A stretch of 64,000 nucleotides of DNA from Akkermansia muciniphila. GTDB lineage: Bacteria; Verrucomicrobiota; Verrucomicrobiia; Verrucomicrobiales; V1-33. The notes under the pieces are model-generated. The model was given only the letters and a program-made list of their open reading frames with translations, was not told where the DNA came from and ran no database searches. How positions within the stretch are numbered: position 1 is the stretch's first letter; every line of letters begins with the position of its first letter. Position numbers and translations under genes: made by a program. Positions 39,034-49,508 of this stretch are shown one piece after another. Where the stretch lies: NCBI GenBank assembly GCA_945861415.1, contig CAMAUV010000002.1, forward strand, positions 1-64,000, given 5' to 3'.

Positions 39034-39577
39034 TGACCCGAAAGGTAGCCGCGCCCTCGACCTCCTGATGCCGCTACTCTATTTTTACAGTCAGGACGAA
39101 GCCCCGCTGCCGCACATCACTTTCATTGAGGGCGGGGCCATGCCAGAACCCCAGCGCCATCTGCTGGTGCACGCCTCCGACATGACACCGCGGCTTCGCG
39201 AGTTCCACGCCAGCCCCATTACCCTCGATGTCAAGCAGGCCCAACTGGCGCCAGAATACGTGATGCGCGAAGTCGTGCTGCACCGCGCCAGCGACGGCGC
39301 TCCCGTGGAATACGGGGCCATCGGCATTCAACTCGAGCACCTTCCGCCCCATTTGCGGGAGTTGGTCCGCGCTGGACAGCAGCCGCTAGGGGGAATTCTC
39401 GAAAGCGAAAGTGTTCCGCACTGCAGTGCCCCCCGCGCCTATTTTTGTGTCAAAGCCGATGAGCATATTGGCCAATTGCTCGGGGCTCCGCCGGACTCCC
39501 TGCTCTATGGACGCTGCAACGCTCTCACCTACCCTGATGGCACCGTGTTTGCTGATATTGTGGAGATCCTTCCTTGA
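39017..39577 (+). CDS. Chorismate lyase (UbiC)-like fold protein, function unknown
   Basis: Overlaps the radical SAM gene by 17 bp; SPITLDVKQAQLAPEYVMREVVLHRASDGAPVEYGAIGIQLEHLP...QQPLGGILES. Confidence 0.5.
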   Translation: MPATLDDPKGSRALDLLMPLLYFYSQDEAPLPHITFIEGGAMPEPQRHLLVHASDMTPRLREFHASPITLDVKQAQLAPEYVMREVVLHRASDGAPVEYGAIGIQLEHLPPHLRELVRAGQQPLGGILESESVPHCSAPRAYFCVKADEHIGQLLGAPPDSLLYGRCNALTYPDGTVFADIVEILP

Positions 39578-39584
39578 GGGAACG

Positions 39585-40496
39585 CTACCCTCTAGCTTCA
39601 GCCCGCGCCCACAGAACCTTAAGGTATTGGTCCCCAGTAAAATCCGGCGGCATACCGCCCGGCTCACATTGCACCTGGACGCCGGCATCCTCTGCACCGC
39701 GATGAATTTGAGCAGCAAACTGCCGGTCACTTATCACCCTGCAGTTGGTGGAACTGAGCAGCCATCCTCCGGGCTCAAGCACGCGAAGGCACCCTGCCAC
39801 TAGCGCGTAAAAGTCGCGCTCCGCGCGGAAGATATGGCCGTCGTCATTGCGGGAGAATGTGGGAGGATCCAGCACGATGCCGTGCCACCGGCGGCCCTTC
39901 GCCGCGAATTGCCGCAACCAATCCGCCGCATCGCCCTTCGCAAAGTAATGAACAGCGGGGTCCATACCGTTGTGCGCGAAATTACGCTTTCCCCACTCCA
40001 GAAAAGGCCGGCTGAGATCCACACTGGTCGTTACCGCACCGCGCGAGGATGCGATAACGCTGAAGGCGCAGGTATAGCTAAACAAATTCAGTACCCGCTG
40101 GCCCGGCTGCACCATCAACGCCACACGTGCCTTTTGCACCCTTTGATCAATGAAGAGCCCCTGACTGTAACCTGCACGGAAGTCGATCTCGTAGGTCAAA
40201 CCCAGTTCGCGCACTGTGAAAGTGCCCGGCATGGCTTCTTTCGCCATGCAGCGCGGGGCTTCCCTCGCGTGCTGGTCTAGGCGCTTCCACCACAGCGACC
40301 GCCATCCTCCGGCCTGCTGTAGCCATGCCGGCCAAGGCACATCCTGCGTCTGCACCAGCCAGTGTCCGTCGAAGACATCAATGAAAATCCCGGGCATTCC
40401 GTCGCCGGCTCCATCTGCGAGACGATACACATTCGTGTCCGCACCGGGCAATCCGGCGCGGCGGCGTTTGGCAAGCGCGGCGTCAAGGTTATCCAT
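39585..40496 (-). CDS. Class I SAM-dependent rRNA methyltransferase (RlmI/RlmK-like)
   Basis: YSQGLFIDQRVQKARV, VLNLFSYTCAFSVIASSRGA, WHGIVLDPPTFSR. Confidence 0.88.
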   Translation of the reverse strand: MDNLDAALAKRRRAGLPGADTNVYRLADGAGDGMPGIFIDVFDGHWLVQTQDVPWPAWLQQAGGWRSLWWKRLDQHAREAPRCMAKEAMPGTFTVRELGLTYEIDFRAGYSQGLFIDQRVQKARVALMVQPGQRVLNLFSYTCAFSVIASSRGAVTTSVDLSRPFLEWGKRNFAHNGMDPAVHYFAKGDAADWLRQFAAKGRRWHGIVLDPPTFSRNDDGHIFRAERDFYALVAGCLRVLEPGGWLLSSTNCRVISDRQFAAQIHRGAEDAGVQVQCEPGGMPPDFTGDQYLKVLWARAEARG

Positions 40497-40950
40497 CCCC
40501 GGGTTCGCCGCGCTCCTCCATTTTTTGCAGGAGTTCCGTCATGTCCTCCGCCTCGTCCCACACCTGCCTGACGACATACACGGGAGCATTGGCCGCCACC
40601 GCGAGTGCGAGGCAGTCGCTCGGGCGTGCATCAATCTCGACGATCTTGCGCTCATAGAGTTCATTTTCCGCCACCAGCACTAGGCGGGCAAAATACACAC
40701 CTGCTTTGAACTCGTTGATGATCACACGCTCCACCTTGCCGCCGAACGCCGAGAGAATGCTGCCGATGAGATCATGCGTTTGCGGCCGCTCCTTTGGCTC
40801 GTGCCGCATGGCCATGCTGATGGCGAGGCCCACATGGTGGTCGATGTAAATAACAAAGACTTTTTGGTCATTGCCCAAAAAGACAGCGCAGCCGCCGCTG
40901 GTGGGCAGCACCGCTTTGATCTCCGCCTGGATGACGTTTCTCTGCGGCAT
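40489..40950 (-). CDS. Bifunctional nuclease (BFN/DUF151) family protein
   Basis: CAVFLGNDQKVFVIYIDHHVGLAISMAM, IDARPSDCLALAVAANAPVYV. Confidence 0.9.
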   Translation of the reverse strand: MPQRNVIQAEIKAVLPTSGGCAVFLGNDQKVFVIYIDHHVGLAISMAMRHEPKERPQTHDLIGSILSAFGGKVERVIINEFKAGVYFARLVLVAENELYERKIVEIDARPSDCLALAVAANAPVYVVRQVWDEAEDMTELLQKMEERGEPGDG

Positions 40951-40951
40951 A

Positions 40952-41782
40952 TCAGGCTAAATGCTGGAGCGCTGCCTCCGGGCTGGCGCCTTCATGGACG
41001 ACGGCCATCAGCGCACGCGTGATCTTCTTTGGCTGAGGATGGTGCACGATGTTCCGCCCGTAGACAATGCCTGCCGCGCCCTGCTGCATGAGCGCCTGCG
41101 TACGCTGGAGGATGACTTCATCACTAACCCGGCCGCCCCCGCGCACTAGCACAGGGATGCCACAGGCCGCCTCCACCACCTTATGGTAAATGCTCACGTC
41201 ATCGGTCGGATCGGCTTTAATAATGTCCGCGCCCAACTCCACCGCTTGACGCACTAGCGGGATGATCACCTTTTCGTCGCCGTTAACAGTATAGCCGCTG
41301 CCCTCCGCTGCCTTGAAAACAAGGGGCTCCACCATCATTGGCATACCCAGGCGGTCGCACTCCACCTTGAGGCGCAGGATGTTTTGCACGCAGTGGTCAT
41401 GCACCACGGAGGCCCACGGAATCTGGAAGAGATTCACACACACGCACGCCGCGTCCAGCCGGCAGGCCTCCTCCGCAGCATTCTCGATCATGCGGCTGAA
41501 AGGAGTCTCCGTCGGCGTTTTGCCGTAGATATTGGCCACGTCCGTGCGCAATACGAGACTGGGCTTTTGCCGGCCCGAAATGCTCTGCAAATGCCGAGCC
41601 TGTCCCGCTGTGAGCTGGATGGCATCCGGCGCGGCGTCCACTACAGTGCGCACCGCCTTTCCCAGATCCTCGATGCCCGGAAGGAAGCTATGCTCATTGA
41701 AAAACCCGTGGTCGATGGCCACATCGAAACACTTGCCATCGGCGCCAAAAAGTCTGTGAAAACGGAATTTACTGCTCGTCAT
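40952..41782 (-). CDS. Class I DhnA-type fructose-bisphosphate/LsrF-like aldolase
   Basis: FDVAIDHGFFNEHSFLPGIED, GADIIKADPTDD, VLVRGGGRVSDE, GAAGIVYGRNIVHH. Confidence 0.85.
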   Translation of the reverse strand: MTSSKFRFHRLFGADGKCFDVAIDHGFFNEHSFLPGIEDLGKAVRTVVDAAPDAIQLTAGQARHLQSISGRQKPSLVLRTDVANIYGKTPTETPFSRMIENAAEEACRLDAACVCVNLFQIPWASVVHDHCVQNILRLKVECDRLGMPMMVEPLVFKAAEGSGYTVNGDEKVIIPLVRQAVELGADIIKADPTDDVSIYHKVVEAACGIPVLVRGGGRVSDEVILQRTQALMQQGAAGIVYGRNIVHHPQPKKITRALMAVVHEGASPEAALQHLA

Positions 41783-41869
41783 ATCCCGCGTTCATAGCAC
41801 CCCTTTACCCGGGGGCAAATCCGAACAAGACAATCCTTGCCGGCGCTCCCGGGGTCCTGCATTCGTGGT

Positions 41870-42283
41870 CTAAGAGGTGACCGTGACTTTTAGCCGGAGA
41901 AACAGTGGCTGACTTGTGGTCGGAACGCTATCGGTAACATTGCCGTCAGCGGATTCCACGATCTGAGCCGCCGGAACATCTGCCCATCCCGTCGGCCCGG
42001 ATGACCACTGACAGACTGTGGCCGCGTAGGCATTGTGGCAGAAGCTCGGCCTCCAGTTCAGTGTGAACTGGCCGCTACTTTGTCCCGCGGCACCTGCTAC
42101 CGCCGGACCGGCCACGGGATCGTTCCCGGGGAGAGCAAACTCCGCAAAGTTCTTTAGTCCGTCGCCGTCGGGATCCGCGTCCGCTGCTTTCTGCCGGGCA
42201 TCTAGGCCAGCGATGTTCATGAATTCTGTAAAGTCTGTAATAAGGGGCATGCCGAGCTTCGTCATTCCCGGCGCAGCTTTCAC
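41870..42283 (-). pseudogene. Orphan C-terminal domain of a secreted/surface protein
   Basis: ADPDGDGLKNFAEFALPGNDP resembles the C-terminus of the CotH giant protein (DPDSDGMTNLIEFALGTMP); no signal peptide; start lies inside a dispersed repeat. Confidence 0.5.
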
Positions 42284-42315
42284 TTTTCAGACACGACTTT
42301 TGGTTCTGGTCGTGC
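42250..42315 (-). repeat. Dispersed intergenic repeat, copy A
   Basis: Minus strand CCGGCACGACCAGAACCAAAAGTCGTGTCTGAAAAGTGAAAGCTGCGCCGGGAATGACGAAGC matches copy B at 47650-47715. Confidence 0.7.
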
Positions 42316-42433
42316 CGGGGTAGGATTCCCATAAACTAGGGGCACCTAGCGGGGGAAAAACGGCAAGGATTTGAACTCGACGCGGTGAATGCAATGCATA
42401 GAGAGAAAGTTGCTTGTGTTAGTCTGACCCCAA

Positions 42434-43176
42434 ATGCCGGAATTCATACTGTCTTGCCCCAGCCGCCAGACCAACCTTATCGTCGATGAAGGAAACGGCG
42501 GGCAAGACTTACGTTGCCCTAGTTGCGAGGTGCGACTGCCGCAGGATCTTTCGGGGCACACCCCCCCGTTGGTAGTGGGACAGCCGCTCAAGTCTCCGCA
42601 GCCTGACCCGGCGCATCAGCAGATGGCCCGACTGACGAACCCCGGTGGAGCGGAAGCGGCCCAGCAAAAGACTGTGCTCCCCGCGCGGCGCCTGGTGGAG
42701 AATATCGCTCTGGGCGAACAAACTGCCGCCGGACGGCCAAAGCGTCAGGGCAGCCAGATGCCGCCGCCCCGCGATGCGGGCCACAAGAGTGTGAGCGGGC
42801 CGGTTCCCTCGATCTCGGAGCGCGCCCTGACAGCGGCACCCGGCTAGGGGCCCATTCCCGCACGCCGTGACGTGGAGATTTCCGTTCCCGTGCACCGAGG
42901 CCCGGCAGCACAGCGCCCCCCACTCCGCCAGCGGAAATCCAGCAACGGGCTTCAGTGGGAGCCAAGTTTGAGGCCAACGCGACGGAGAAGTCCTCGGCTC
43001 CGGTTCCCGGCGGACGGCACTTCCAAAAAGCCAGAGTGGACCGCGTAACCTCGTTTTCGCCGCGGCATGAGGTGGATCTCCCAGCCGAAGTAGTCAGTAA
43101 CTGGGGCGGCGAGGGCAAAGCGCACAATCAGGCCATCATCGATAATCTTGTGAGGAACGACTGGCTGGAGCCGTGA
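42434..43176 (+). pseudogene. Decayed zinc-ribbon hypothetical protein
   Basis: CPSRQTNLIVDEGNGGQDLRCPSCEVRL at the N-terminus with one Cys position lost (CPSR); reading moves to another frame for KFEANATEKSSAPVPGGRHFQKARVDRVTSFSPRHEVDLPAEVV...NDWLEP*. Confidence 0.45.
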
Positions 43177-43529
43177 GAGGTCTGCCGCGGAGCGCCTATT
43201 TTATTTCCTCCACGAGAGTGACAGCGCCGAGAAAGAGGTCCGTGCTTTCGATTCCGGAATTGTGTAGAGAAATGCCGAGAGCATGCGATCCGATCGAAGG
43301 AGCGAAGTCTTCGTCGAGCGCCAATACGCACTCCACTTCAGCCGTGGCGGCCAGCGCCGAAAGCCTGCTGGTATTCGCGACCTCAGGCATGTTGATCCGC
43401 GCCATCTTCTTTCCATCTTGTCGGCTGCATTACCATACGGATAACGGCATCAGTTCGTTTCGTCCACAGCCGCCTTGCGTGACCTGCTGGCCGGACTAAG
43501 CATCCCTCTTTCCATCCTCATCACTCATT

Positions 43530-44165
43530 ATGCACTGGCCCAACGAACGCGTCCTCGTTATCCCCCGTTCCCTCTTCGACTCGCTCGGCGCGTTCGAGGG
43601 CCTCTCCACCGATACAGCGCGCTACCTGCCCGCTTTTCTCGATCCCGCGAACAACCACTTCCTCGCCCGCGACACCGCCGAGGAGGACCCCTCGTACAAA
43701 CAGATCATTCCCTACGCCGTCTTCCACTGCCGCGACCGCTTCCTGCACTACGTGCGCGGCGGCAAGACCGGCGAAAAGCGCCTCGCCGACAAAGGCTCCA
43801 TCGGCATCGGCGGCCACATCAATTCCGAAGACGCCGAGCAGGCCTCCCTCGAAAAATCCACCTACCTAACCGGCGTCGAGCGCGAGATGAAAGAAGAACT
43901 CATCATCCGCAGTCCCTACCGCCAGTGTGTTGTCGCTCTAATCAACGACGACAACAGCCCCGTTGGCAAGGTCCACATCGGCGTCGTCCACCTCTTCGAT
44001 CTCGAAACGGAAGACGTCTCCTCTAACGAAGCCACCATAACCAGCGTCGAATTCCTCAGCCGCGACGAGTTGAACGCCCGCCGCGACCGGCTGGAAACAT
44101 GGAGCACTATCTGCCTAGACCACTTCGATCAGATTCTCGCTGCCGCCGCACAAATCGGAGAGTAG
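43530..44165 (+). CDS. NUDIX-like hydrolase domain protein
   Basis: GSIGIGGHINSEDAEQ...GVEREMKEELII nudix-like box. Confidence 0.75.
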   Translation: MHWPNERVLVIPRSLFDSLGAFEGLSTDTARYLPAFLDPANNHFLARDTAEEDPSYKQIIPYAVFHCRDRFLHYVRGGKTGEKRLADKGSIGIGGHINSEDAEQASLEKSTYLTGVEREMKEELIIRSPYRQCVVALINDDNSPVGKVHIGVVHLFDLETEDVSSNEATITSVEFLSRDELNARRDRLETWSTICLDHFDQILAAAAQIGE

Positions 44166-44714
44166 TTTCACTACCATGACACCGTGAGCCGTGCGCTGTT
44201 TCAGCATGGAAAAGGCTCCAAAAAGCAAAATACCTAGGCGGCATATTGTATAGCGGGGTGTATCCTGATCGATGGTCTTCCGCTGCATCACTACCTCGAT
44301 GCCCCCCGGTGTGGACCATGAGGGTCTGCACTACCGCCGGAAGAAATTCTTGCGCCTCCGACAATTTAAATCCTCATGCTCTTTGCGACAAGGTGCGCGA
44401 GATTTTCGAACGCGCGGAGGTGGTAATGACCCAACTCAATCAGACAGACTCGCTGGTGGAGAACGAGCATACGGAGGCCGGCCTGAAGTAAGTCTTCGAA
44501 CTCGACGCCGACTGTAAGGTCTCCTCACCGGGGCATGGAAACCATTATCATGGTATTGCGTTGTTTCGAAACAGCGCCGCACACCGAGCCCGAGCCGGTC
44601 ACCGTCACAGGATTTAGCCCGTTCAGGGCAAAGGTAATGATGGGGGCATAAGTCCCTTGCGACCTGCGGCAGCAGACCGCATGACGCCGCTCTTTAAACT
44701 AGCTATCCATTCCC

Positions 44715-46253
44715 ATGTCTCAGCCCGCCAAGCCCCAGTCCGCTATTTCTCCAGTCCGTGAGGAGAACTTTCCGGAGTGGTATCAGGAAGTCATCAAAGC
44801 CGCCGATCTCGCCGAAAATTCGGAGGTGCGCGGCTGTATGGTTATCAAACCGTTCGGCTACGGTATTTGGGAAAACATCCAGCGCCAGCTCGACCGGATG
44901 TTTAAGGACACGGGCCACGTGAACGCCTACTTCCCGCTGCTCATCCCGCTAAGCTATCTGGAAAAAGAAGCCGCCCATGTGGAGGGGTTTGCCAAAGAAT
45001 GCGCCGTCGTCACTCATCACCGGCTGGAGTCGGTGAAGCAGGCGGACGGGTCGATGAAAATGGTGCCCACCGGTGAATTGGCCGAGCCTTATGTCATCCG
45101 GCCCACGAGCGAGACTATCATCGGCGCGGCGTTTGCCCGCTGGGTGCAGAGCTACCGCGACCTTCCGCTGCTCATCAATCAGTGGTGCAATGTGATGCGC
45201 TGGGAAATGCGGCCGCGCATCTTCCTGCGCACTGCCGAATTCCTCTGGCAGGAAGGTCACACCGCCCATGAGACCAAAGACGAGGCCCTGCACGAAACTG
45301 CGCAGATGCTCGACGTTTACGAGAGCTTCGTGCGCGACCACCTCGCCATCCCCGTCATCATGGGGGAGAAGAGCGAGCGCGAGCGCTTCCCCGGCGCCGA
45401 GCAGACGCTCTGCATTGAAGCCATGGTGCAGGACCGCAAAGCCATCCAGGCCGGCACCAGCCACTTCCTTGGCCAGAATTTCTCTCACGCTGCCAACATC
45501 ACGTTCACCGGCCGCAGCGGCGGCAAAGAACTCGCATGGACCACCAGTTGGGGCGTCAGCACCCGCCTCATCGGCACCCTCATCATGGCCCACAGCGACG
45601 ACGACGGCCTAATCCTGCCGCCGCGTATCGCACCTTTCCAATTTGTCATTCTGCCTGTGACACCTAAGGAGGAAACGCGGCAGGCCGTGCTTGATGCCTG
45701 TCACGCGCTAGCCAAATCCCTGCGCGGCCTCACTTGGCGCGGCGAACCCATGACTGCCCACGTGGACGCCCGCGACCTCGCCGGCGGCACCAAGAACTGG
45801 GAATGGATCAAGAAAGGCGTACCCGTGCGCATCGAAATCGGCCCGCGCGATCTGGAGAAAGCCGGCCTCGCCTTCGCCCGCCGCGACAAAGGCGCTAAGG
45901 AAAAGGAGTTTCCCGCCGTCGCCGACTTTACCGCCAGCGCAGCGGACCTCCTCGAAAGCATCCAGGAAGGCCTGCTCGCTCGCGCCACCGCATTCCGCGA
46001 TGCCAACATGGTGAATATCGACACGAAAGAGGCCTTCGAAGCCTTTTTCACGCCCAAAGCCGAGCGCGAAATCCACGGCGGCTTCGCCCTCTGCCACTGG
46101 GCCGGCACCGCCGCGGACGAGGACAACCTTCAGAAGCAGCACGGCGTCACCATGCGCTGCATTCCGGCCGGGGATCAGTATGTGGAGAACGGCACCTGCT
46201 TCCTCACCGGCCAGCCCAGCCCCCGCCGCGTGATCTTTGCCAAAGCCTACTAA
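44715..46253 (+). CDS. proS: Prolyl-tRNA synthetase (archaeal/eukaryotic-like ProS type)
   Basis: FPEWYQEVIKAADLAENSEVRGCMVIKPFGYGIWENIQ, RPTSETIIGAAFARW, RTAEFLWQEGHTAH. Confidence 0.95.
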   Translation: MSQPAKPQSAISPVREENFPEWYQEVIKAADLAENSEVRGCMVIKPFGYGIWENIQRQLDRMFKDTGHVNAYFPLLIPLSYLEKEAAHVEGFAKECAVVTHHRLESVKQADGSMKMVPTGELAEPYVIRPTSETIIGAAFARWVQSYRDLPLLINQWCNVMRWEMRPRIFLRTAEFLWQEGHTAHETKDEALHETAQMLDVYESFVRDHLAIPVIMGEKSERERFPGAEQTLCIEAMVQDRKAIQAGTSHFLGQNFSHAANITFTGRSGGKELAWTTSWGVSTRLIGTLIMAHSDDDGLILPPRIAPFQFVILPVTPKEETRQAVLDACHALAKSLRGLTWRGEPMTAHVDARDLAGGTKNWEWIKKGVPVRIEIGPRDLEKAGLAFARRDKGAKEKEFPAVADFTASAADLLESIQEGLLARATAFRDANMVNIDTKEAFEAFFTPKAEREIHGGFALCHWAGTAADEDNLQKQHGVTMRCIPAGDQYVENGTCFLTGQPSPRRVIFAKAY

Positions 46254-46512
46254 AAGTATCCATCACAGAAGGTCTTCCGGCTACCGGCGCGCTTGGCAGC
46301 ACTGAGCCCTCACTATGGCACTGACGGCATCGGGCGTGCCTACAGGAACTCCGGGGCGCCGCTCTTCTTCCAGAGTGCGGAGAAATTACTGGCCTTCCTG
46401 CCATGCAAAGTTTCCGCAGAAAATTCTAGCCAAATCATTTCATATCCCTTAGGCTTCTCTTGCGTAAAGGGCAGTTGCCCTTGGCACGGCTTATGATTAC
46501 TAATTCGCTTCC

Positions 46513-47214
46513 ATGAAGGAACTGATTACCCAGGCAGGCACGCTCGTCCCCCTGATTTTTCTGCTGCTCGGCTGCAGCATCATCGCCGTGGGTATTTTTT
46601 TGGAGCGGCTTTTCTTTCTCCAACGGTCCAGCGTGGTAGTGCAGGACCTCCTGCAGGGTGCGGGGAATCTCATCGGGCGGAAAAACTACATGGAGGCGCT
46701 CACCGTCTGCGCCGGGACCCCCGGTCCGGTGGCAAGGGTCATGCGGGCGGTGCTCACGCGTCACGATGCCGCCCGGGAGGAACTGAAACAGGTGGCGCAG
46801 GAGGCCGGACAACTGGAAGTCCCGCGACTGGAACGTTTTCTGGGAACTTTGGTCGCCATCGCCTACATCGCCCCCCTGCTGGGCCTGCTGGGCACCGTCC
46901 TGGGCCTGATGGACACTTTTGGGCCCGTCACGTTGAACGGCTCGGCGACTTCCACTGAGATGTCCCGGGGCATTTACAGCAGCTTGGTGACCTCCGCGGC
47001 CGGCATGGCGGTGGCCATTCCCGCCTACGTTCTCTATGCGTATCTCGCCTCTAGCGTGAAGCGCATGATGCACGACATGGAGCGGGCTGGAATCGAGACC
47101 ATCAATATGATCATGGTCAGCCGAATGAACTCGGACATCGTGGGCTTTCGTGAAGGGGCGCGGGCCGTGGTGGAGGACAAGAAACGCAAGGCGGGCGGCA
47201 CTGCCGGACGCTAA
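46513..47214 (+). CDS. MotA/TolQ/ExbB proton channel family protein
   Basis: FLGTLVAIAYIAPLLGLLGTVLGLMDTF, SRGIYSSLVTSAAGMAVAIPAYVLYAYL. Confidence 0.92.
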   Translation: MKELITQAGTLVPLIFLLLGCSIIAVGIFLERLFFLQRSSVVVQDLLQGAGNLIGRKNYMEALTVCAGTPGPVARVMRAVLTRHDAAREELKQVAQEAGQLEVPRLERFLGTLVAIAYIAPLLGLLGTVLGLMDTFGPVTLNGSATSTEMSRGIYSSLVTSAAGMAVAIPAYVLYAYLASSVKRMMHDMERAGIETINMIMVSRMNSDIVGFREGARAVVEDKKRKAGGTAGR

Positions 47215-47230
47215 TCCCCTCTCCGGTCCG

Positions 47231-47641
47231 GTGAAGCTCTACAGCACCATCAAAATCCGCCCGGATTTCCTCTACCTCGCCCCGCTGCTTAATGTGGTGA
47301 TGCTGCTACTGGTCTTTTTCATGCTGAACAGCAGTTTTGTGGTGCGCTCCGGTGTTAGGGTGGACCTGCCAGTCACCACCTCCAGCCTCCGCCCGACTGG
47401 CCGGAAAATGGATCATGCCGTGACCATCACCTCCGGCGCCGAGCCCCGGGTTCTGCTTAATTCAGAAGAAATCTCCCCGGGCGATCTGACCGACCGCCTA
47501 AAAAGCCTGAAAAAGGAGAGCCGGGAAGTGGTTGTAAGCGCGGACAGTAAGGCGCCGCACGGCCTCTTTATCCGTGTTTGCGAGGCGGTCTTTGCCGCCG
47601 GATGCGATGTAAAGATCGCCGGACGCCGGGAGCAGGAGTGA
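47231..47641 (+). CDS. ExbD/TolR biopolymer transport protein
   Basis: IRPDFLYLAPLLNVVMLLLVFFMLNSSFVVRSGVRVDLP, VVVSADSKAPHGLFIRVCEAV; GTG start at 47231 preferred. Confidence 0.88.
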   Translation: MKLYSTIKIRPDFLYLAPLLNVVMLLLVFFMLNSSFVVRSGVRVDLPVTTSSLRPTGRKMDHAVTITSGAEPRVLLNSEEISPGDLTDRLKSLKKESREVVVSADSKAPHGLFIRVCEAVFAAGCDVKIAGRREQE

Positions 47642-47649
47642 ACACCTAA

Positions 47650-47715
47650 CCGGCGCAGCCGGAACCAAAAGACCTGTCTGGACTATGAAAGCTGTGCAGG
47701 GAATGACGAGTCGCA
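47650..47715 (+). repeat. Dispersed intergenic repeat, copy B
   Basis: ACCGGCGCAGCCGGAACCAAAAGACCTGTCTGGACTATGAAAGCTGTGCAGGGAATGACGA aligns with the reverse complement of copy A. Confidence 0.7.
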
Positions 47716-48323
47716 GGGCAGGCGCAGCCCAATGAGAATGACGAAGTCCGAAATTCGTCGCAACCCTGTTCACTTTTCACAAGTGAGGCACTAAATTATC
47801 CGCCTGCGCAAAAATTTCTGTCCGGCCTAGGACTCTGGCGGGTTTTATGGCAAAAGATAACCGCAATGCCTGCCGGACCCGACTACTGAGCGAATGCTGA
47901 GCCTAGCGCGACGAATAGGCCTTTCGCGCGCTCGCGTCGCAGCAAACACAGCGCGCTGCTTACTTTCGCGCTGCTCACTGGCCTGATCGTGGAGAAATCC
48001 CTCGCTGCGCTACCCGCCAGTATCGCCGCTCAAGTCGCGCAGTTCTCCCCCGCCCTTGCAGCCGCCGCACCCGCTGCCAGGGGACTCGCGGCGTTGCTCG
48101 CCCGGCTTCGTTCGCACCGCGCTGGAGAGAAACCCGCACCCGTAAGCGCCCGTCCCGAAAAACCTTGGGCCGAGCAATGCAGACACCACGCTGTTAGTTT
48201 CCGCATACCGCGCGATGATACCGCGAAGCTTCACTTTCAACATGCGGGGGAAGATGCGGCGCTCTGCCTGCCGCGGAACAAGGATGCTGCTTGCCATGCC
48301 GCATGGGCCGGATAGTGCACCGC

Positions 48324-49508
48324 ATGGCATCCATCGGCACACCACTTTCACCTTCTGCCACCCGCGTCGCCTTTCTCGGCTGCGGGGAACTCGGCAAGGA
48401 GGTCGTCATCGAACTCCAGCGCTTCGGCTGCGAAGTGATCGGCATCGACCGCTATGCGAACGCTCCCGCCATGCAGGTGGCGCACCGTTCCCATGTGATC
48501 AACATGCTCGACGGAGGGCAACTGCGGGCCGTGCTTGAGCAGGAGAAACCACATTTCATCGTCCCGGAGGTGGAGGCCATCGCCACGGCCACACTGGTGG
48601 AGCTGGAAGCGGAGGGTTACACGGTCATCCCCACGGCGCGCGCCGCCCAGCTTACCATGAACCGCGAGGGCATCCGGCGGCTGGCGGCAGAGGAGTTGGG
48701 GCTACTCACGTCCCCGTATTTGTTTGCCGCCACGGAGGAGGAGTTTTGCTCTGCCATTCAAAAGATCGGCATGCCCTGTGTGGTGAAACCCATCATGAGC
48801 AGCAGTGGCAAGGGACAGAGTGTGGTGCGCAAGGAGGGGGACATCGCGCACAGTTGGGCATATTCGCAGAAGGGCGGACGCGCCGGAGCCGGGAAGGTGA
48901 TCGTAGAGGGCTTTGTGGACTTCGATTACGAGATCACACTGCTCACGGTGCGGCACGCGGGCGGCACATCGTTTTGCGAACCTATTGGACACCTGCAGAT
49001 CGATGGCGACTACCGTGAGAGCTGGCAGCCGCAACCCATGAGCCCGGCGGCACTCAGTGAGGCGCAGCGCATGGCAGAAGCCATCACGGGAGCGCTGGGA
49101 GGCCGCGGACTGTTCGGGGTGGAACTGTTCGTGAAAGGCGATGTCGTCACCTTTAGCGAGGTCTCCCCTCGGCCGCACGACACGGGCCTGGTGACCATCG
49201 CTTCACAGGAATTGTCGGAGTTCGCGCTCCACGCCCGCGCCATTCTGGGACTGCCGATTCCGGTCGTCCGACAGTATGGCCCGAGCGCATCGGCAGTCAT
49301 CCTGCTGGAGGGGGAGTCGAAGAACATCACGTTTTCCAATCTCGAAGCCGCGCTCGCGGAGCCGGACACGCACCTCCGGTTGTTTGGGAAACCGGAAGTG
49401 AAAGGCCGCCGCCGTATGGGGGTGGTCGCCTGCCGGGCGGAGAGCATTGATGCCGCCCGCGTCACTGCCCGCACTGCCGCCGCCGCAGTGAAGGTCGCTA
49501 TGGCCTGA
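48324..49508 (+). CDS. purT: Formate-dependent phosphoribosylglycinamide formyltransferase
   Basis: [78 protein letters not shown] at 48324 more plausible than 48291. Confidence 0.95.
   Translation: MASIGTPLSPSATRVAFLGCGELGKEVVIELQRFGCEVIGIDRYANAPAMQVAHRSHVINMLDGGQLRAVLEQEKPHFIVPEVEAIATATLVELEAEGYTVIPTARAAQLTMNREGIRRLAAEELGLLTSPYLFAATEEEFCSAIQKIGMPCVVKPIMSSSGKGQSVVRKEGDIAHSWAYSQKGGRAGAGKVIVEGFVDFDYEITLLTVRHAGGTSFCEPIGHLQIDGDYRESWQPQPMSPAALSEAQRMAEAITGALGGRGLFGVELFVKGDVVTFSEVSPRPHDTGLVTIASQELSEFALHARAILGLPIPVVRQYGPSASAVILLEGESKNITFSNLEAALAEPDTHLRLFGKPEVKGRRRMGVVACRAESIDAARVTARTAAAAVKVAMA

Noticed and set aside
42340-42440. tRNA-like GGATTTGAAC (reverse of a T-loop-like GTTCAAATCC)
   Set aside because: The flanking sequence does not form a T stem, acceptor stem or anticodon arm on either strand.
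44170-44700. Possible degenerate gene upstream of proS (DKVREIFERAEVVMTQLNQTDSLVENEHTEAGLK*VFELDADCKVSS)
   Set aside because: Looks like coding debris, but no family is recognisable and the frame is short.
47820-48320. 108-aa ORF after exbD (possible TonB remnant by position)
   Set aside because: Ala/Arg-rich, no TonB motif; position alone is insufficient.
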